Assembly (NCBI GenBank): GCA_016235815.1
Contig: JACRIM010000042.1
Span: forward strand, 1 to 64,000
Origin: Planctomycetota bacterium
Lineage (GTDB): Bacteria > Planctomycetota > Phycisphaerae > UBA1845 > UTPLA1
Direction: 5' to 3'
Length of the DNA: 64,000 nt
Positions 8,630 through 18,001 of this stretch are shown here, piece after piece; the first letter of the stretch is position 1; every line of letters starts with the position of its first letter. The translations under genes and the position numbers were made by a program. Below the pieces are notes generated by a model. That model worked only from the letters and a program-made list of their open reading frames with translations, had not been told where the DNA came from and did not search any database.

Positions 8630-10012
8630 TTACTCTTCCCGCTTGGCTATTGAGTCGCGTCCGGCGCGGCGCAGCGTCATCTGCGTCGCTTTTCCGTTCT
8701 CAATGGTGAACGAAAAACGTACCTCGCTCTCCGGGCTGAAAAATTTGTCCTCGGCCTCGGCGACGAGCTTGACCTTTGACTTGTTCGGCGCTTCCGCGAA
8801 CAGTTGGTTGCCCTTGCGCGAGATGATGAACTTCACCTCGGGTGATAATGCATACACGCCGACGTAGCGATCGAGCGCTTCGGTGGGCAACGTAATCGCT
8901 ACCCGCTTCGACTCCGGCCGACCGACGGCTTCCAGCGCGAGTCGCCCCAGAAGAACATCCGGAGCGACGCCGCCCAACCCATTGCGCAGAATCGCGACGA
9001 AGACTTTTTTCTCCGGAATCCAAACCGCGGCCGACTGAAACCCATTGATGCCGCCGTTGTGCCCGATCCATCGTTCGCCGGAGCTGGTGTGGATGAACCA
9101 GCCATATCCATAGTCCGACGGGCGGTCGCTGGGCTTGTACGGCGTCCACGCCCGTTCCAGTAGTTTCGGGTCCAGTGCCTTTCCCTCCGCAAGCGCGTGC
9201 GTCCACTTCGCCAGATCATCAACGGTTGATTCAATGGCCCCGGCGGCGAAGGGTTGGGTCATGCTCAGCGGCCTCATCGGCACCCATTCGCCGGAACTGT
9301 CCTGGTCATATCCGCGCGCGTGGCGCGGCGTGAGGCCATCGTTGCGACTGTAGCGCGTGTCCGTCAATCCGAGCGGTTTGGTGATCGACGATTTAAGATT
9401 GTTCGCATAGGTCCGCCCCGACACCTTCTCGATCAACATGCCCAGCAGCACATAGTTGGTGTTGCTGTATTTGAACCGCGAACCCGGCTCGAAATCCAGC
9501 GGCTTGTCGGCCACGAGCTTCACGATTTCCGCGGGCTTGAGATCGCGCGTCATGCCTTTTTCGTAGGCGGACCCCTCGGTGTAGTTCGGCAGGCCGGACG
9601 TGTGCGACAGCAAATGTTCAACGGTGATCGTCTTGCCGCGCGTGTCGAAGTCGGGCAGGTATTTCGTGATTGGGTCCTCCAGTGAAACCTTGCCCTGTTG
9701 CACCAACTGCAAAACGCTGACAGATGTGAACTGCTTGGTGATCGAAGCGATGCGAAAGATCATGTCCGGCGTGACCTTCACGCCCTTTTCCATATCCGCC
9801 ATCCCGTAACCCTTGCGCAGCACGGTTTTGCCATCGACCGTGACCAGCACGGCCGCGCCAGGCTCGGTCGCAGACGGGTAGCAGTCCAAAACGAGCTTAT
9901 CGAGCCGCTGCTTGAGCGACTTCGAAGGCTCCTCAGCGCGCGCCGATGAGGCGAACGACAGGACGAAGACCTCGACGATTATTATTGCCGCTGATACTTG
10001 TCGCTGGATCAT
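8630..10012 (-). CDS. Secreted serine beta-lactamase/PBP-like hydrolase
   Basis: 460 residues with a signal peptide (about 1-26, ending SSARA). The beta-lactamase/transpeptidase-like domain (pfam Beta-lactamase, class C and esterase-like branch) shows S90-I-T-K93, the YSN triad Y182-S183-N184, and H318-N-G-G in place of KTG. A C-terminal extension of about 90 residues resembles the DUF3471-like beta domain found in such proteins. Substrates in this family vary (D-amino peptides, esters, cell-wall peptides), and true beta-lactam resistance is not indicated. It is transcribed alone on the minus strand. Confidence 0.9.
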   Translation of the reverse strand: MIQRQVSAAIIIVEVFVLSFASSARAEEPSKSLKQRLDKLVLDCYPSATEPGAAVLVTVDGKTVLRKGYGMADMEKGVKVTPDMIFRIASITKQFTSVSVLQLVQQGKVSLEDPITKYLPDFDTRGKTITVEHLLSHTSGLPNYTEGSAYEKGMTRDLKPAEIVKLVADKPLDFEPGSRFKYSNTNYVLLGMLIEKVSGRTYANNLKSSITKPLGLTDTRYSRNDGLTPRHARGYDQDSSGEWVPMRPLSMTQPFAAGAIESTVDDLAKWTHALAEGKALDPKLLERAWTPYKPSDRPSDYGYGWFIHTSSGERWIGHNGGINGFQSAAVWIPEKKVFVAILRNGLGGVAPDVLLGRLALEAVGRPESKRVAITLPTEALDRYVGVYALSPEVKFIISRKGNQLFAEAPNKSKVKLVAEAEDKFFSPESEVRFSFTIENGKATQMTLRRAGRDSIAKREE

Positions 10013-10151
10013 GTGGTACCTCAGTCTGATATCCCATTGCTTCGGCGCTGGCCCAGACTTTCATATTGGAGCACGCCGAGAGAATATTTTCTTGCTTTCG
10101 GATCGCTAATCGTCTTTGGGTGCAAACCCGATGAAAGGTGCAGGAATGGGG

Positions 10152-11867
10152 CTAAGGTCGTCGCTTTAGACGCTCTGCACTCATCTGCGAGGCGCGATCC
10201 GTGGGATTGAATCTCACCGCCTCGCGATAATGCCGCTCCGCTTCAACCCGGCGGCCCAACTGCTCATAGGCCGTCGCGAGGTTCTGGTGCGCCAGCGCGT
10301 AATCGGGCTTCAGTTCGATCGCCCGCCTCAACGGTTCGACAGCGTCGGCCGCACGCCCCTTGGTGAGATACGCGTTTCCGAGATTTGCGAGACACTTCGG
10401 ATAATCGGCCTGTAGTCGAAGCGCCGAGCGGAAGTTCTCGATGGCGTCGTCGACGTGATTCTCATTGAGCAGCGCCGTTCCGAGGTTGAAATGGGCGATC
10501 GCGGTCGGCGGCTCCAATTCAATGCTGCGCTTGAAAAGGCTCACGGCCTCGGCGTTACGACCCTGTTTCAATCGCAACGATCCAAGGTTGAGATACGCGA
10601 TTCCCGCGCTGGGGTTCTTTCGGATCGTGTCGGCCCAGAGCGTTTCCAGGTTCTGATAAATACCACATTGTCGCCACGTCAGCGTCGCGAGAACAATGCA
10701 AATCACGACACCCGGCACGACGGCAACGCGACTCCCCTGCGTCTGACGGTTCATAAAACGCATCAAGCCGGCGGCAACGAGCACAATCGGCCCAACGCTT
10801 GCCAGATACGCGAAGTGATCCGCCACGGGCGAGTAGCGAATCGCATAATAAACGTTGAAGAACCCAAGTGCCGGAAGAATGGTGCCCGCATACAGGAGCA
10901 TCGCGACGATCGGCCCGCGACCGATGCGTCGCCGCAATGCGAAGAGCGCAGCCACCAAGCCGAGTGCGGTAAATGGAAACAGGAATTGAAGTGCCGTGGC
11001 GGAGTCAATCGACCACTTGGGATAGACGAAGATAAGCGGATTCGGCCATACGAACTTCTCCAGATAAAACCAAAACGCGCGCCCGGCAGTGATAAGTCGA
11101 ACAGCGATGGGCCGCTGCCACTCCGGCCCGCCTGCGCCAACATGCGTGTTTTCCATCCACGCCGTGGTAAGGCCGAGCGCGACACCGAGCGCAAAAAATG
11201 GCGCAAGCCGGGCGATGTCAAGCTTCGAGATGCGGCCGTGCCGCCACCATTGCACAAGCAGCAGCGCGGCCGGCAGGGTGCAGGTGACGCTTTTGCTGAG
11301 CAAGGCACAGACAAAAAGCGCCATCGAGACAATGTACTGCCGCGTCGAGTGCCGTGAGTTGTTGATCTGAAGATACGCCAGCGCCGCGGCAAAGTAGAAG
11401 ACGCCCGACAACACGTTTTTCCGCTCAGTGATCCACGCGACCGACTCGACATGCAGTGGGTGCAAGCTAAACAGAACAGCCGCAAGAAATGCTCCGGGGA
11501 CTTTCAACGCCGCCAGCACGCGCCACAGAAGCGCCGCACCGGCCGCATGGAGCAGTACGTTTACGACATGAAAGCCGATCGGATTCAAGCCCCAGACGTG
11601 TTTCTCAATCCAAAACGTGGTGTACACCAGCGGGTAAAACTGCCGCGTCGCGCCGAACTCGAACCAGATTCGATAAAGTCCCTGGGCATCGTTAAGCGTT
11701 GGATTGTTGGTGACATAATCGTCGTCGTCCCAGAGAAAATCGCCGCGGAGCGACGGGGCATAGGCCATAATCGTCACCACAAACAAGAGTGCGACGCCAA
11801 TCCACACCACCGAATCCGATGTCGCGGGCGGCGTGACGCTGGGTTTGACTGTTCGTTGACGACTCAC
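10152..11867 (-). CDS. Multi-spanning membrane protein with C-terminal TPR repeats (TMTC-like), copy 1
   Basis: 571 residues. About eleven hydrophobic segments span the N-terminal 400 residues, and four tetratricopeptide repeats fill about 415-571. The first extracytoplasmic loop has the acidic motif FLWDDDDYV (about 44-52), and later come HPLHVESVAWITERKN and related conserved segments. This arrangement resembles eukaryotic TMTC proteins and GT-C glycosyltransferases (O-mannosyltransferase-like), so a polyprenyl-linked sugar transferase acting outside the membrane is plausible but not shown. The start is GTG with agagg upstream. It lies 17 bp downstream of a clear paralogue. Confidence 0.85.
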   Translation of the reverse strand: MSRQRTVKPSVTPPATSDSVVWIGVALLFVVTIMAYAPSLRGDFLWDDDDYVTNNPTLNDAQGLYRIWFEFGATRQFYPLVYTTFWIEKHVWGLNPIGFHVVNVLLHAAGAALLWRVLAALKVPGAFLAAVLFSLHPLHVESVAWITERKNVLSGVFYFAAALAYLQINNSRHSTRQYIVSMALFVCALLSKSVTCTLPAALLLVQWWRHGRISKLDIARLAPFFALGVALGLTTAWMENTHVGAGGPEWQRPIAVRLITAGRAFWFYLEKFVWPNPLIFVYPKWSIDSATALQFLFPFTALGLVAALFALRRRIGRGPIVAMLLYAGTILPALGFFNVYYAIRYSPVADHFAYLASVGPIVLVAAGLMRFMNRQTQGSRVAVVPGVVICIVLATLTWRQCGIYQNLETLWADTIRKNPSAGIAYLNLGSLRLKQGRNAEAVSLFKRSIELEPPTAIAHFNLGTALLNENHVDDAIENFRSALRLQADYPKCLANLGNAYLTKGRAADAVEPLRRAIELKPDYALAHQNLATAYEQLGRRVEAERHYREAVRFNPTDRASQMSAERLKRRP

Positions 11868-11884
11868 GCTCGGCCTCTTGCGGA

Positions 11885-13627
11885 CTACGGCGCCTTCTTC
11901 AACATGGATCGGGCTTTCTCGAGATTCGCCTTCGCCTCGGCGTCATCCGGGGCCAACCGAACGGCGACCTCCAGATGCTCAACCGCCTCCGCCGCCTGCC
12001 CGCGCGAGACCAGCAAACACCCAAGGTTGTATCGTGCCGTGTAGTTGTCGCCCTTGAGGCGAACGGCTTCTCGAAGTGATCGAATAGCATCTTCTTGTCG
12101 GCCCGCATGCAGAAACGCCACCCCAAGATTGCCGTGAGCGTCGGATAGGCTTGGCTCAAGGCGAACGGCTTCCTGCAAATGACCGATCGCATCGGCGGCA
12201 TTTCCGCGCTGAAGTAGAAACGCGCCGAGGTTGCTTTGACCCTCGGCGAAGTTAGGGTTCAACGTGACTGCCTTGCTTAGCATCAGAATGGCAGCATCAA
12301 GTTCCCCGCGCATTCCCATCGCATAGCCGATGTTGTTCATGGCGATCCATGCGCCGGGGTTTCGCGCAAGCGTCTCGCGCCACAGGTGCTCCTCGTTGGC
12401 GTACAGCTTGCCCTGGTTCCAAGTGAGCGAACCGAGCGTTACCGCGACCCCCACGGCAACAATCGAACCGGCCACTCGACTGCGTTGCGCCAGCACCGCC
12501 CCCGCCGCCGAAAGGAGAACAATCGGCCCGATGCTCGCCAGGTATTGAAAGTGATCCGCGACGAATGAGAATCGCATCGGATACACATTCACAAACCCCA
12601 ACGCGGGAAGCACCGTGCCGCCGAAGAAGAGCGCTGTGACCAACGGCCCGCGCCCGAGCCGATGACGGAAAGCGAAAAGCAAGGCCACCAGCAGCATGGC
12701 CGCAACCGGCCACGCGATCTGAAACACATCGCCCGTATTCAATTGCCAACGCGGATAAATGAAACTCAAAGGGTACGGCCAAAGCAGTTTGCCAAGATAG
12801 AACCACACCGCCCGTCCTGCGATGAGAAACCGCTCACCGATCGTGAATGCGAACTCAGGCCCGACCGCACCAACGTGGTCCCTCTCAATCCACGCGGTCA
12901 CCAATCCGGCACCAAGACCAATCGCAAAGAATGGCACCATCCGAATCCAGCTCGCTCGTTCAATGCGGCCGCGCTTCCACCATTCAATAAGCAGCATGGC
13001 GGCAGGCCACGACGCTGCAACCGTCTTGCTCAACAGGGCGCAAACGACCAGGCCGAGCGCCACGAAATAAGGACCGGCCTTTCGTCGGTTTGTGGCGTCC
13101 TCTCTATCAGTGAGAAAACGACTCACATAAAAATACGCCGCAGCCAGATAGAACACGCCCGAGAGCACATTCTTTCGCTCGGTAATCCATGCCACCGACT
13201 CGACGTGAACAGGATGTATTGCAAAAACCATCGCCGCAAGGAAAGCGCCCGGGATCATCAATCGCTTCAGGATCCAGAAAAGCAAAATCGCACTTACCGA
13301 ATGCAGCAGCACATTAACGACGTGGTACCCGAGCGGGTTCATGCCCCATAGGGCGTGCTCCAGCCAGAAAGTCGTGAACACCAGTGGGTAGTACTGAGGC
13401 GAGGCCTTCGGTTCCGTCCAGACTTTCGCAAGCCCGTCGGCCGTTCTGAGATTTGGATTGTCATGGACGTAGTGATCGTCGTCCCAGATGTAGCCGCCCT
13501 GCATGGCGGGGATGTAGGCGATGAAGGTGAGCGAGAAGAGGCCGGCAATCGGCAGCCACACTGGAAAACGAAGCAACGATCTCGAAGCCGAAGATTGGTT
13601 GATTCGCTGAACCGATCTGCGCGTCAT
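11885..13627 (-). CDS. Multi-spanning membrane protein with C-terminal TPR repeats (TMTC-like), copy 2
   Basis: 580 residues with the same architecture as its neighbour: a transmembrane GT-C-like N-terminal part with YIWDDDHYV (about 46-54), the segment HPVHVESVAWITERKNVLSG nearly identical to the neighbouring copy, and TPR repeats from about residue 425 to the end. The two genes lie head-to-tail with 17 bp between them and are probably one transcription unit. Sequence divergence outside the conserved loops points to an old duplication. Glycosyltransferase activity is inferred from fold similarity only. Confidence 0.85.
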   Translation of the reverse strand: MTRRSVQRINQSSASRSLLRFPVWLPIAGLFSLTFIAYIPAMQGGYIWDDDHYVHDNPNLRTADGLAKVWTEPKASPQYYPLVFTTFWLEHALWGMNPLGYHVVNVLLHSVSAILLFWILKRLMIPGAFLAAMVFAIHPVHVESVAWITERKNVLSGVFYLAAAYFYVSRFLTDREDATNRRKAGPYFVALGLVVCALLSKTVAASWPAAMLLIEWWKRGRIERASWIRMVPFFAIGLGAGLVTAWIERDHVGAVGPEFAFTIGERFLIAGRAVWFYLGKLLWPYPLSFIYPRWQLNTGDVFQIAWPVAAMLLVALLFAFRHRLGRGPLVTALFFGGTVLPALGFVNVYPMRFSFVADHFQYLASIGPIVLLSAAGAVLAQRSRVAGSIVAVGVAVTLGSLTWNQGKLYANEEHLWRETLARNPGAWIAMNNIGYAMGMRGELDAAILMLSKAVTLNPNFAEGQSNLGAFLLQRGNAADAIGHLQEAVRLEPSLSDAHGNLGVAFLHAGRQEDAIRSLREAVRLKGDNYTARYNLGCLLVSRGQAAEAVEHLEVAVRLAPDDAEAKANLEKARSMLKKAP

Positions 13628-13695
13628 GTCGGCAGTTTATCGAGAGAGGCGCTTAAGGACTAACCACAGACTCCAATAATGAGGCCCACGCGTAA

Positions 13696-13742
13696 GCACG
13701 CGCTCTTGCTCACGAATCGCGTAACCGCTTGCTCGCGCGTGC
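13696..13742. repeat. Inverted repeat between TMTC-like gene and pntB
   Basis: gcacgcgc (13696-13703) and gcgcgtgc (13735-13742) form a perfect 8-bp stem around a 31-nt loop, in a 125-bp gap. The surrounding text (gagcaagcggttacgcgattcgtgagcaag on the minus strand) resembles short dispersed repeats common in planctomycete intergenic DNA. It could also fold at the end of the pntB transcript, though no U-tract follows. Confidence 0.45.
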
Positions 13743-13752
13743 GGCTCGTTGC

Positions 13753-15183
13753 TTAATGACCCATTCCGCCGCCGCCGGAGAGTTCCTTCACAACATCCGC
13801 CACAAACGCCTTCGCATCGCCAAACAGCATCAGCGTCTTGTCGAGGTAGTACAGCTCATTGTCGATGCCCGCGAAGCCGGGGTTCATGCTGCGCTTGATG
13901 ACCATCACATTCTTCGCCTTGTCGGCGTCGATGATCGGCATGCCGTAGATCGGGCTGCTCTTGTCGTGCCGTGCCACGGGGTTGGTCACGTCGTTCGCAC
14001 CAATCACAAGGGCCACGTCGGTCTGCGGCATGTCTCCGTTGATGTCATCCATCTCAATCAGCTTGTCATACGGAATATCCGCCTCGGCCAGCAACACGTT
14101 CATATGGCCCGGCATACGTCCGGCGACCGGATGGATGGCGAACCGCACATCGATACCGCGCTTGGTCAGCAGATCGTGCAGCTCACGAACCTTGTGCTGT
14201 GCCTGGGCCACGGCCATTCCATAGCCGGGGATGATGACGACCGAACTGGAGGACTCCAAAATCTGCGCCGCGTCCTCGGCCGTCGCGCTCTTGTAGGACT
14301 TCTGCTCGGCCTTGCCCCCGGCGGATTGCACCTGTCCAAATGCACCAAACAGCACGTTCGTAAACGATCGGTTCATCGCCTTGCACATGATGATGGACAG
14401 AATCAAACCCGACGAACCATCGAGCGCGCCCGCGGTAATGAGCAGCTTGTTATCCAGCACAAAGCCCATCGCCACAGCCGAGAGGCCCGCATATGCATTC
14501 AAGATGGAAATAACCGTCGGCATGTCCGCGCCGCCGATCGGCAGAACCAGCATCCAGCCGAAATTCAACGCCAGTGGAATAATGAGCAGGCCGAACACCC
14601 ACGGCGCCCAGGCGCTCGTGGGGTTCATAATGACCATCACGCCAAGGAGTAAGGCCAGCCCGATCGCGCCGAGGTTGACGAGATTCTGGCCCTTGTAGAT
14701 CCACGGCCGTTGCGGAATCCACTTGATCTCCTGCAACTTGCCGGCGGCGATAAGGCTGCCGGTAAATGTCAGGAACCCGAGGATGACCTCAAGAATGATC
14801 GCGGTGACGATGAACTTGGTGAGTTGATTCTGCTCATGGCCATACCAGTAGTAAAACTTGGCCGTGCCAACGAGCCCCGCCGCAAGTCCGCCGAATGCGT
14901 GCGAAAGCGCCGTCCGCTGCGGCACTGCGGTCAACGGCACCATCGACAGCCAAACGCCGATGACAATGGCGGGAATGATCGGAATGACCAGCCAAAGATA
15001 GAACTTGGGCGAACCGTTCGAGACCCACGTCGCCGCGACGGCCAGCAACATGGCGAACGAACCAGCGAACACGCCGCGACGCGACGTCTTCACCTCGCTC
15101 ATCCAATGCAGCGAGAAAATAAACAGCGCCGTCGCGAGCAGGTAGGCAAGTTTGCAGAAAACGTCGGTCAACTGGGGGTTCAT
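13753..15183 (-). CDS. pntB: NAD(P) transhydrogenase, beta subunit
   Basis: 476 residues, typical for PntB. The N-terminal 280 residues hold about eight membrane helices (proton channel domain dII). The C-terminal NADP(H)-binding domain dIII shows PGYGMAVAQAQ, HPVAGRMPGHMNVLLAEA, IGANDVTNP, KRSMNPGFAG and LFGDAK. With PntAA and PntAB it couples hydride transfer from NADH to NADP+ with proton entry across the cytoplasmic membrane, supplying NADPH. Its start overlaps the stop of pntAB (ATGA), indicating translational coupling. Confidence 0.97.
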   Translation of the reverse strand: MNPQLTDVFCKLAYLLATALFIFSLHWMSEVKTSRRGVFAGSFAMLLAVAATWVSNGSPKFYLWLVIPIIPAIVIGVWLSMVPLTAVPQRTALSHAFGGLAAGLVGTAKFYYWYGHEQNQLTKFIVTAIILEVILGFLTFTGSLIAAGKLQEIKWIPQRPWIYKGQNLVNLGAIGLALLLGVMVIMNPTSAWAPWVFGLLIIPLALNFGWMLVLPIGGADMPTVISILNAYAGLSAVAMGFVLDNKLLITAGALDGSSGLILSIIMCKAMNRSFTNVLFGAFGQVQSAGGKAEQKSYKSATAEDAAQILESSSSVVIIPGYGMAVAQAQHKVRELHDLLTKRGIDVRFAIHPVAGRMPGHMNVLLAEADIPYDKLIEMDDINGDMPQTDVALVIGANDVTNPVARHDKSSPIYGMPIIDADKAKNVMVIKRSMNPGFAGIDNELYYLDKTLMLFGDAKAFVADVVKELSGGGGMGH

Positions 15184-15479
15184 GCCTTGCCTCCCGGCTT
15201 CGTGCGGAACATCTTCAACATGCGATCGGTGATAAGGAAACCACTGACGATGTTGGTCATGGAGGCGAAGAGCGCCACCGAACCCATGATGCGAATGTGC
15301 GTGGGATAATGCTCGCCGCCGGCCACGATGATCGCGCCGACCACGGCGATGGCCGAGATTGCATTGGTAATCGACATCAGCGGCGTGTGCAGCAGCCGCG
15401 ACACACGTCGGATCACGCCCATGCCGATAAACGACGCGAGCATGAAGACGTAGAGGCTCATTTCTATCTTTGAATCCAT
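15180..15479 (-). CDS. pntAB: NAD(P) transhydrogenase, small membrane alpha-2 subunit
   Basis: 99 residues with three to four hydrophobic helices, corresponding to the C-terminal membrane part of the E. coli PntA. The motif SRLLHTPLMSITNAIS is diagnostic for the family. It provides part of the proton-conducting domain dII between PntAA and PntB. The gene lies 57 bp downstream of pntAA and overlaps pntB by 4 bp. Having the alpha subunit as two polypeptides is the known Rhodospirillum-type arrangement. Confidence 0.95.
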   Translation of the reverse strand: MDSKIEMSLYVFMLASFIGMGVIRRVSRLLHTPLMSITNAISAIAVVGAIIVAGGEHYPTHIRIMGSVALFASMTNIVSGFLITDRMLKMFRTKPGGKA

Positions 15480-15536
15480 CGATCGAACTCCTGTCGAATT
15501 GAAATGCTTGGATTCCAGTGCTTGATTCTGTGGTTC

Positions 15537-16706
15537 CTAGGCACCAGCCGCCACTGGTTGCTGTTCCAAAGCGGACATTCCCATCGCCTGGCGAAGTCGG
15601 TTGTTCACGACTTGACCGTCGCGTGTCACCAGCGACTCGCGAACGATCTCATCCTCCATGTTGAAGTTGATCGCGCCGTCCTTGGCCATGTTCAATACAA
15701 AAGCCGTAATGTTCTTTCCGAACGCCTGGCTCGCGTTGAACGGCAATGTCGCGGGAAGATTCTTCGGGGAAATAATCGTCACGCCATGTTGAACGATCGT
15801 TTCGCCATAACGCGTCAATTCGCAATTGCCACCGGCCTCGCCTGCCAGATCCACAATGACCGAGCCGGGCTTCATGTCGCGAACCATCGATGCCGTAATC
15901 AGCTTCGGCGCCGGCTTGCCGGGGATGAGCGCCGTCGTAATGACGACGTCATTCTCACGGACGTGCTTGTGCAGCGCTTCGGCTTGCTTGGCTTTGTAGG
16001 CGTCGGAGACTTCCTTGGCGTAACCGCCCTTGTCTTGCGCGTTTTCCATCGGGGCATCGACCATGACGAATCGCGCACCGAGACTTTCGACTTGTTCCTT
16101 CACCACCGGCCGTACGTCGTACGCCTCCACAACCGCGCCGAGCCGCTTGGCCGTCGCAATCGCCTGCAGGCCGGCGACGCCCGCGCCGATGATCAGCACA
16201 TGCGCCGGCGTAATCGTGCCCGCCGCGGTCATCATCATCGGGAAAATACGGCCCAGATTCGTCGCACCGATCAGCACCGCCTTGTAACCGGCCAGGCTGC
16301 TCATGGAACTGAGGATGTCCATCGACTGAGCGCGCGTGATTCGGGGAACGAGTTCGAGTGCAAACGCCGCGATGTTTCGCTCGGCGATGCGGCGGATCAG
16401 GTCATGGTTTGTTAGCGCAGAAAGCGGGGCGATCAGGATCGTCCCTGATCGCAACGAGTCAATCTGCTCCGAACTCGGCAGGTGCGCGAGTACCACGACA
16501 TCCGCCTGGTCGAAAAGCTCCCCAACGCTGCCGACCAGTCGGCCACCGGCGGCCTCGTAGTTCGCATCGAGGTAATGCGCCGCCTCGCCGGCACCGCGTT
16601 CGACGAGAAGCTCAAAACCGGCCTTTCGTAGCTTGGCAAATGTCTCAGGAACCAGAGCGACGCGAGTTTCGCCTTCCAACACGGGGCGTGGGACACCAAT
16701 TTTCAT
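15537..16706 (-). CDS. pntAA: NAD(P) transhydrogenase, soluble alpha-1 subunit
   Basis: 389 residues, a two-domain alanine-dehydrogenase-like fold (domain dI). It opens with MKIGVPRPVLEGETRVALVP. The NAD-binding motif GAGVAGLQAIATAKRLGA lies in the middle, and a segment rich in conserved residues (RPVVKEQVESLGARFV) follows. It binds NAD(H) in the cytoplasm and docks onto PntB domain dIII. It is the first gene of the operon and is divergent from the ECF sigma gene across about 190 bp, where its promoter should lie. Confidence 0.96.
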   Translation of the reverse strand: MKIGVPRPVLEGETRVALVPETFAKLRKAGFELLVERGAGEAAHYLDANYEAAGGRLVGSVGELFDQADVVVLAHLPSSEQIDSLRSGTILIAPLSALTNHDLIRRIAERNIAAFALELVPRITRAQSMDILSSMSSLAGYKAVLIGATNLGRIFPMMMTAAGTITPAHVLIIGAGVAGLQAIATAKRLGAVVEAYDVRPVVKEQVESLGARFVMVDAPMENAQDKGGYAKEVSDAYKAKQAEALHKHVRENDVVITTALIPGKPAPKLITASMVRDMKPGSVIVDLAGEAGGNCELTRYGETIVQHGVTIISPKNLPATLPFNASQAFGKNITAFVLNMAKDGAINFNMEDEIVRESLVTRDGQVVNNRLRQAMGMSALEQQPVAAGA

Positions 16707-16899
16707 GCGGACCCCTCTCTAGCGGATCAAATCCGGTCTTCAACGGGCCGCGCCGCCAGTCGAACCGGGGGCGGATCAGTGTATCGCCAAGTCCGATGCA
16801 AGGGGAGCGGCACCCACGGACAAGAAAAAAACGCAATCAGCGTGCGCAACGCATTGGCCAATCCGCTACTATCGGCGACCCGAGAGGCCTTGAAATCGC

Positions 16900-17493
16900 A
16901 TGTCCAAACGCTGGGAGGAGCAACTATTCGAGGCGATTCGGGAAGGTGATGAACTCGCCTTCGAACGCATCTACGACCTTTATCACACGCGCGTCCGGCT
17001 GGTCGCATGGAAGATTTCACATCGCGGCGATTGGGTGGATGAAATCTTGAACGAAACCTGGTGCCGAGCCTTTGCGCAGCGGAGGGAATTTATCGGCGCG
17101 ACCCCGTTCCTTGCATGGATGGCGGGAATCGTGCGAAACGTTTATCGCGAGGAGTGTCGCAAGTCGCCCGTCGTCCTCGCGGAGGAGCGGGAGACTCGTC
17201 AGGAAAAAACCGACGATGCAACTCCGGAATCGCTCGCCGAAGAGGCGGAATGGCTGTCGGCGCTACACGATTGTGTCAGCCGACTTGACGCAAACGACGC
17301 CGAAATCGTCCGCCTCCGATTCTTCGAAGGGTTAACCCTGCGAGATGTGGCCCAGCGGATCGGGGTTCCAGAATCGACTTTACGGGACGTGCGGATCCCG
17401 GCGGCGTACAAGTCTCTCCGTAAGTGTCTGGAATCAAAAGGCTTAAGGATTTCTCAGTTTTTCTCCGCGCAAGAGGGTGGCGAAACGCAATAA
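16900..17493 (+). CDS. ECF-type RNA polymerase sigma factor
   Basis: 197 residues. Sigma region 2 spans about 10-75 (AFERIYDLYHTRVRLVAWK, then DEILNETWCRAF) and region 4 about 125-185 (LDANDAEIVRLRFFEGLTLRDVAQRIGVPESTLR). Regions 1 and 3 are absent, as in extracytoplasmic-function sigma factors. It would direct RNA polymerase to a small regulon, probably including its own promoter. The next gene begins 16 bp after its stop and encodes a membrane protein, the usual position for a regulator of such a sigma factor. Confidence 0.93.
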   Translation: MSKRWEEQLFEAIREGDELAFERIYDLYHTRVRLVAWKISHRGDWVDEILNETWCRAFAQRREFIGATPFLAWMAGIVRNVYREECRKSPVVLAEERETRQEKTDDATPESLAEEAEWLSALHDCVSRLDANDAEIVRLRFFEGLTLRDVAQRIGVPESTLRDVRIPAAYKSLRKCLESKGLRISQFFSAQEGGETQ

Positions 17494-17509
17494 CACTACG
17501 AGGAACGGA

Positions 17510-17971
17510 ATGAACTCAGACCCCCGACAACTGGACGCACTGCTTGCCACGATGGGCGAGGCTCACCGCGACGGCGTTTTCGCCGCTCGGCCCGCCTGCT
17601 ATCCGTGGAAGTCAGCGGCTGCCAGACGGGCTGATCGCCAAGAGCGACGGTTCGGTTGGGTGCGAGTGGCCATTCCGCTGGCGGCGGCTGCAGCAGTGGC
17701 TGTGGCATTCGTCGCCCCGGGCCTCACGAATAAAGGGCGCGTCCAGCCGATCGCTGGAAACCTGAACGTCAATCTCCCGTCTGAGTCGGCCAATCAAATG
17801 GCTGATGCCGAGAAGTCACCGACGAGCGCTGCCACGTTCGACTGCGACTACAACGGCGACGGAACGATCGACGGTCGGGATATCCAGGCCTTCGTGGAAC
17901 GCCTTAACGAGATGCATGGAGACCCCGGCCGACAAGCCGAGTATCTCCAGCGTTGTCTCCTCGGAAGCTGA
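17510..17971 (+). CDS. Single-pass membrane protein with dockerin-like EF-hand loop, paired with ECF sigma
   Basis: About 153 residues from the ATG at 17510, preceded by acgagga. An in-frame GTG at 17477 overlapping the sigma gene is a weaker start. The N-terminal 55 residues are polar and would be cytoplasmic. One membrane helix follows (VAIPLAAAAAVAVAFVAPGL), then a short linker. The C-terminus has a calcium-loop motif DYNGDGTIDGRDIQAFV typical of dockerin type I repeats. Position suggests an anti-sigma or sensor role, but the cytoplasmic part lacks a recognisable anti-sigma zinc (HxxxCxxC) motif. Only one EF-hand loop is present, whereas true dockerins have two. Confidence 0.75.
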   Translation: MNSDPRQLDALLATMGEAHRDGVFAARPACYPWKSAAARRADRQERRFGWVRVAIPLAAAAAVAVAFVAPGLTNKGRVQPIAGNLNVNLPSESANQMADAEKSPTSAATFDCDYNGDGTIDGRDIQAFVERLNEMHGDPGRQAEYLQRCLLGS

Positions 17972-18001
17972 TCGCGATAGCTTCCGAACTTTTCTTGCAA
18001 T

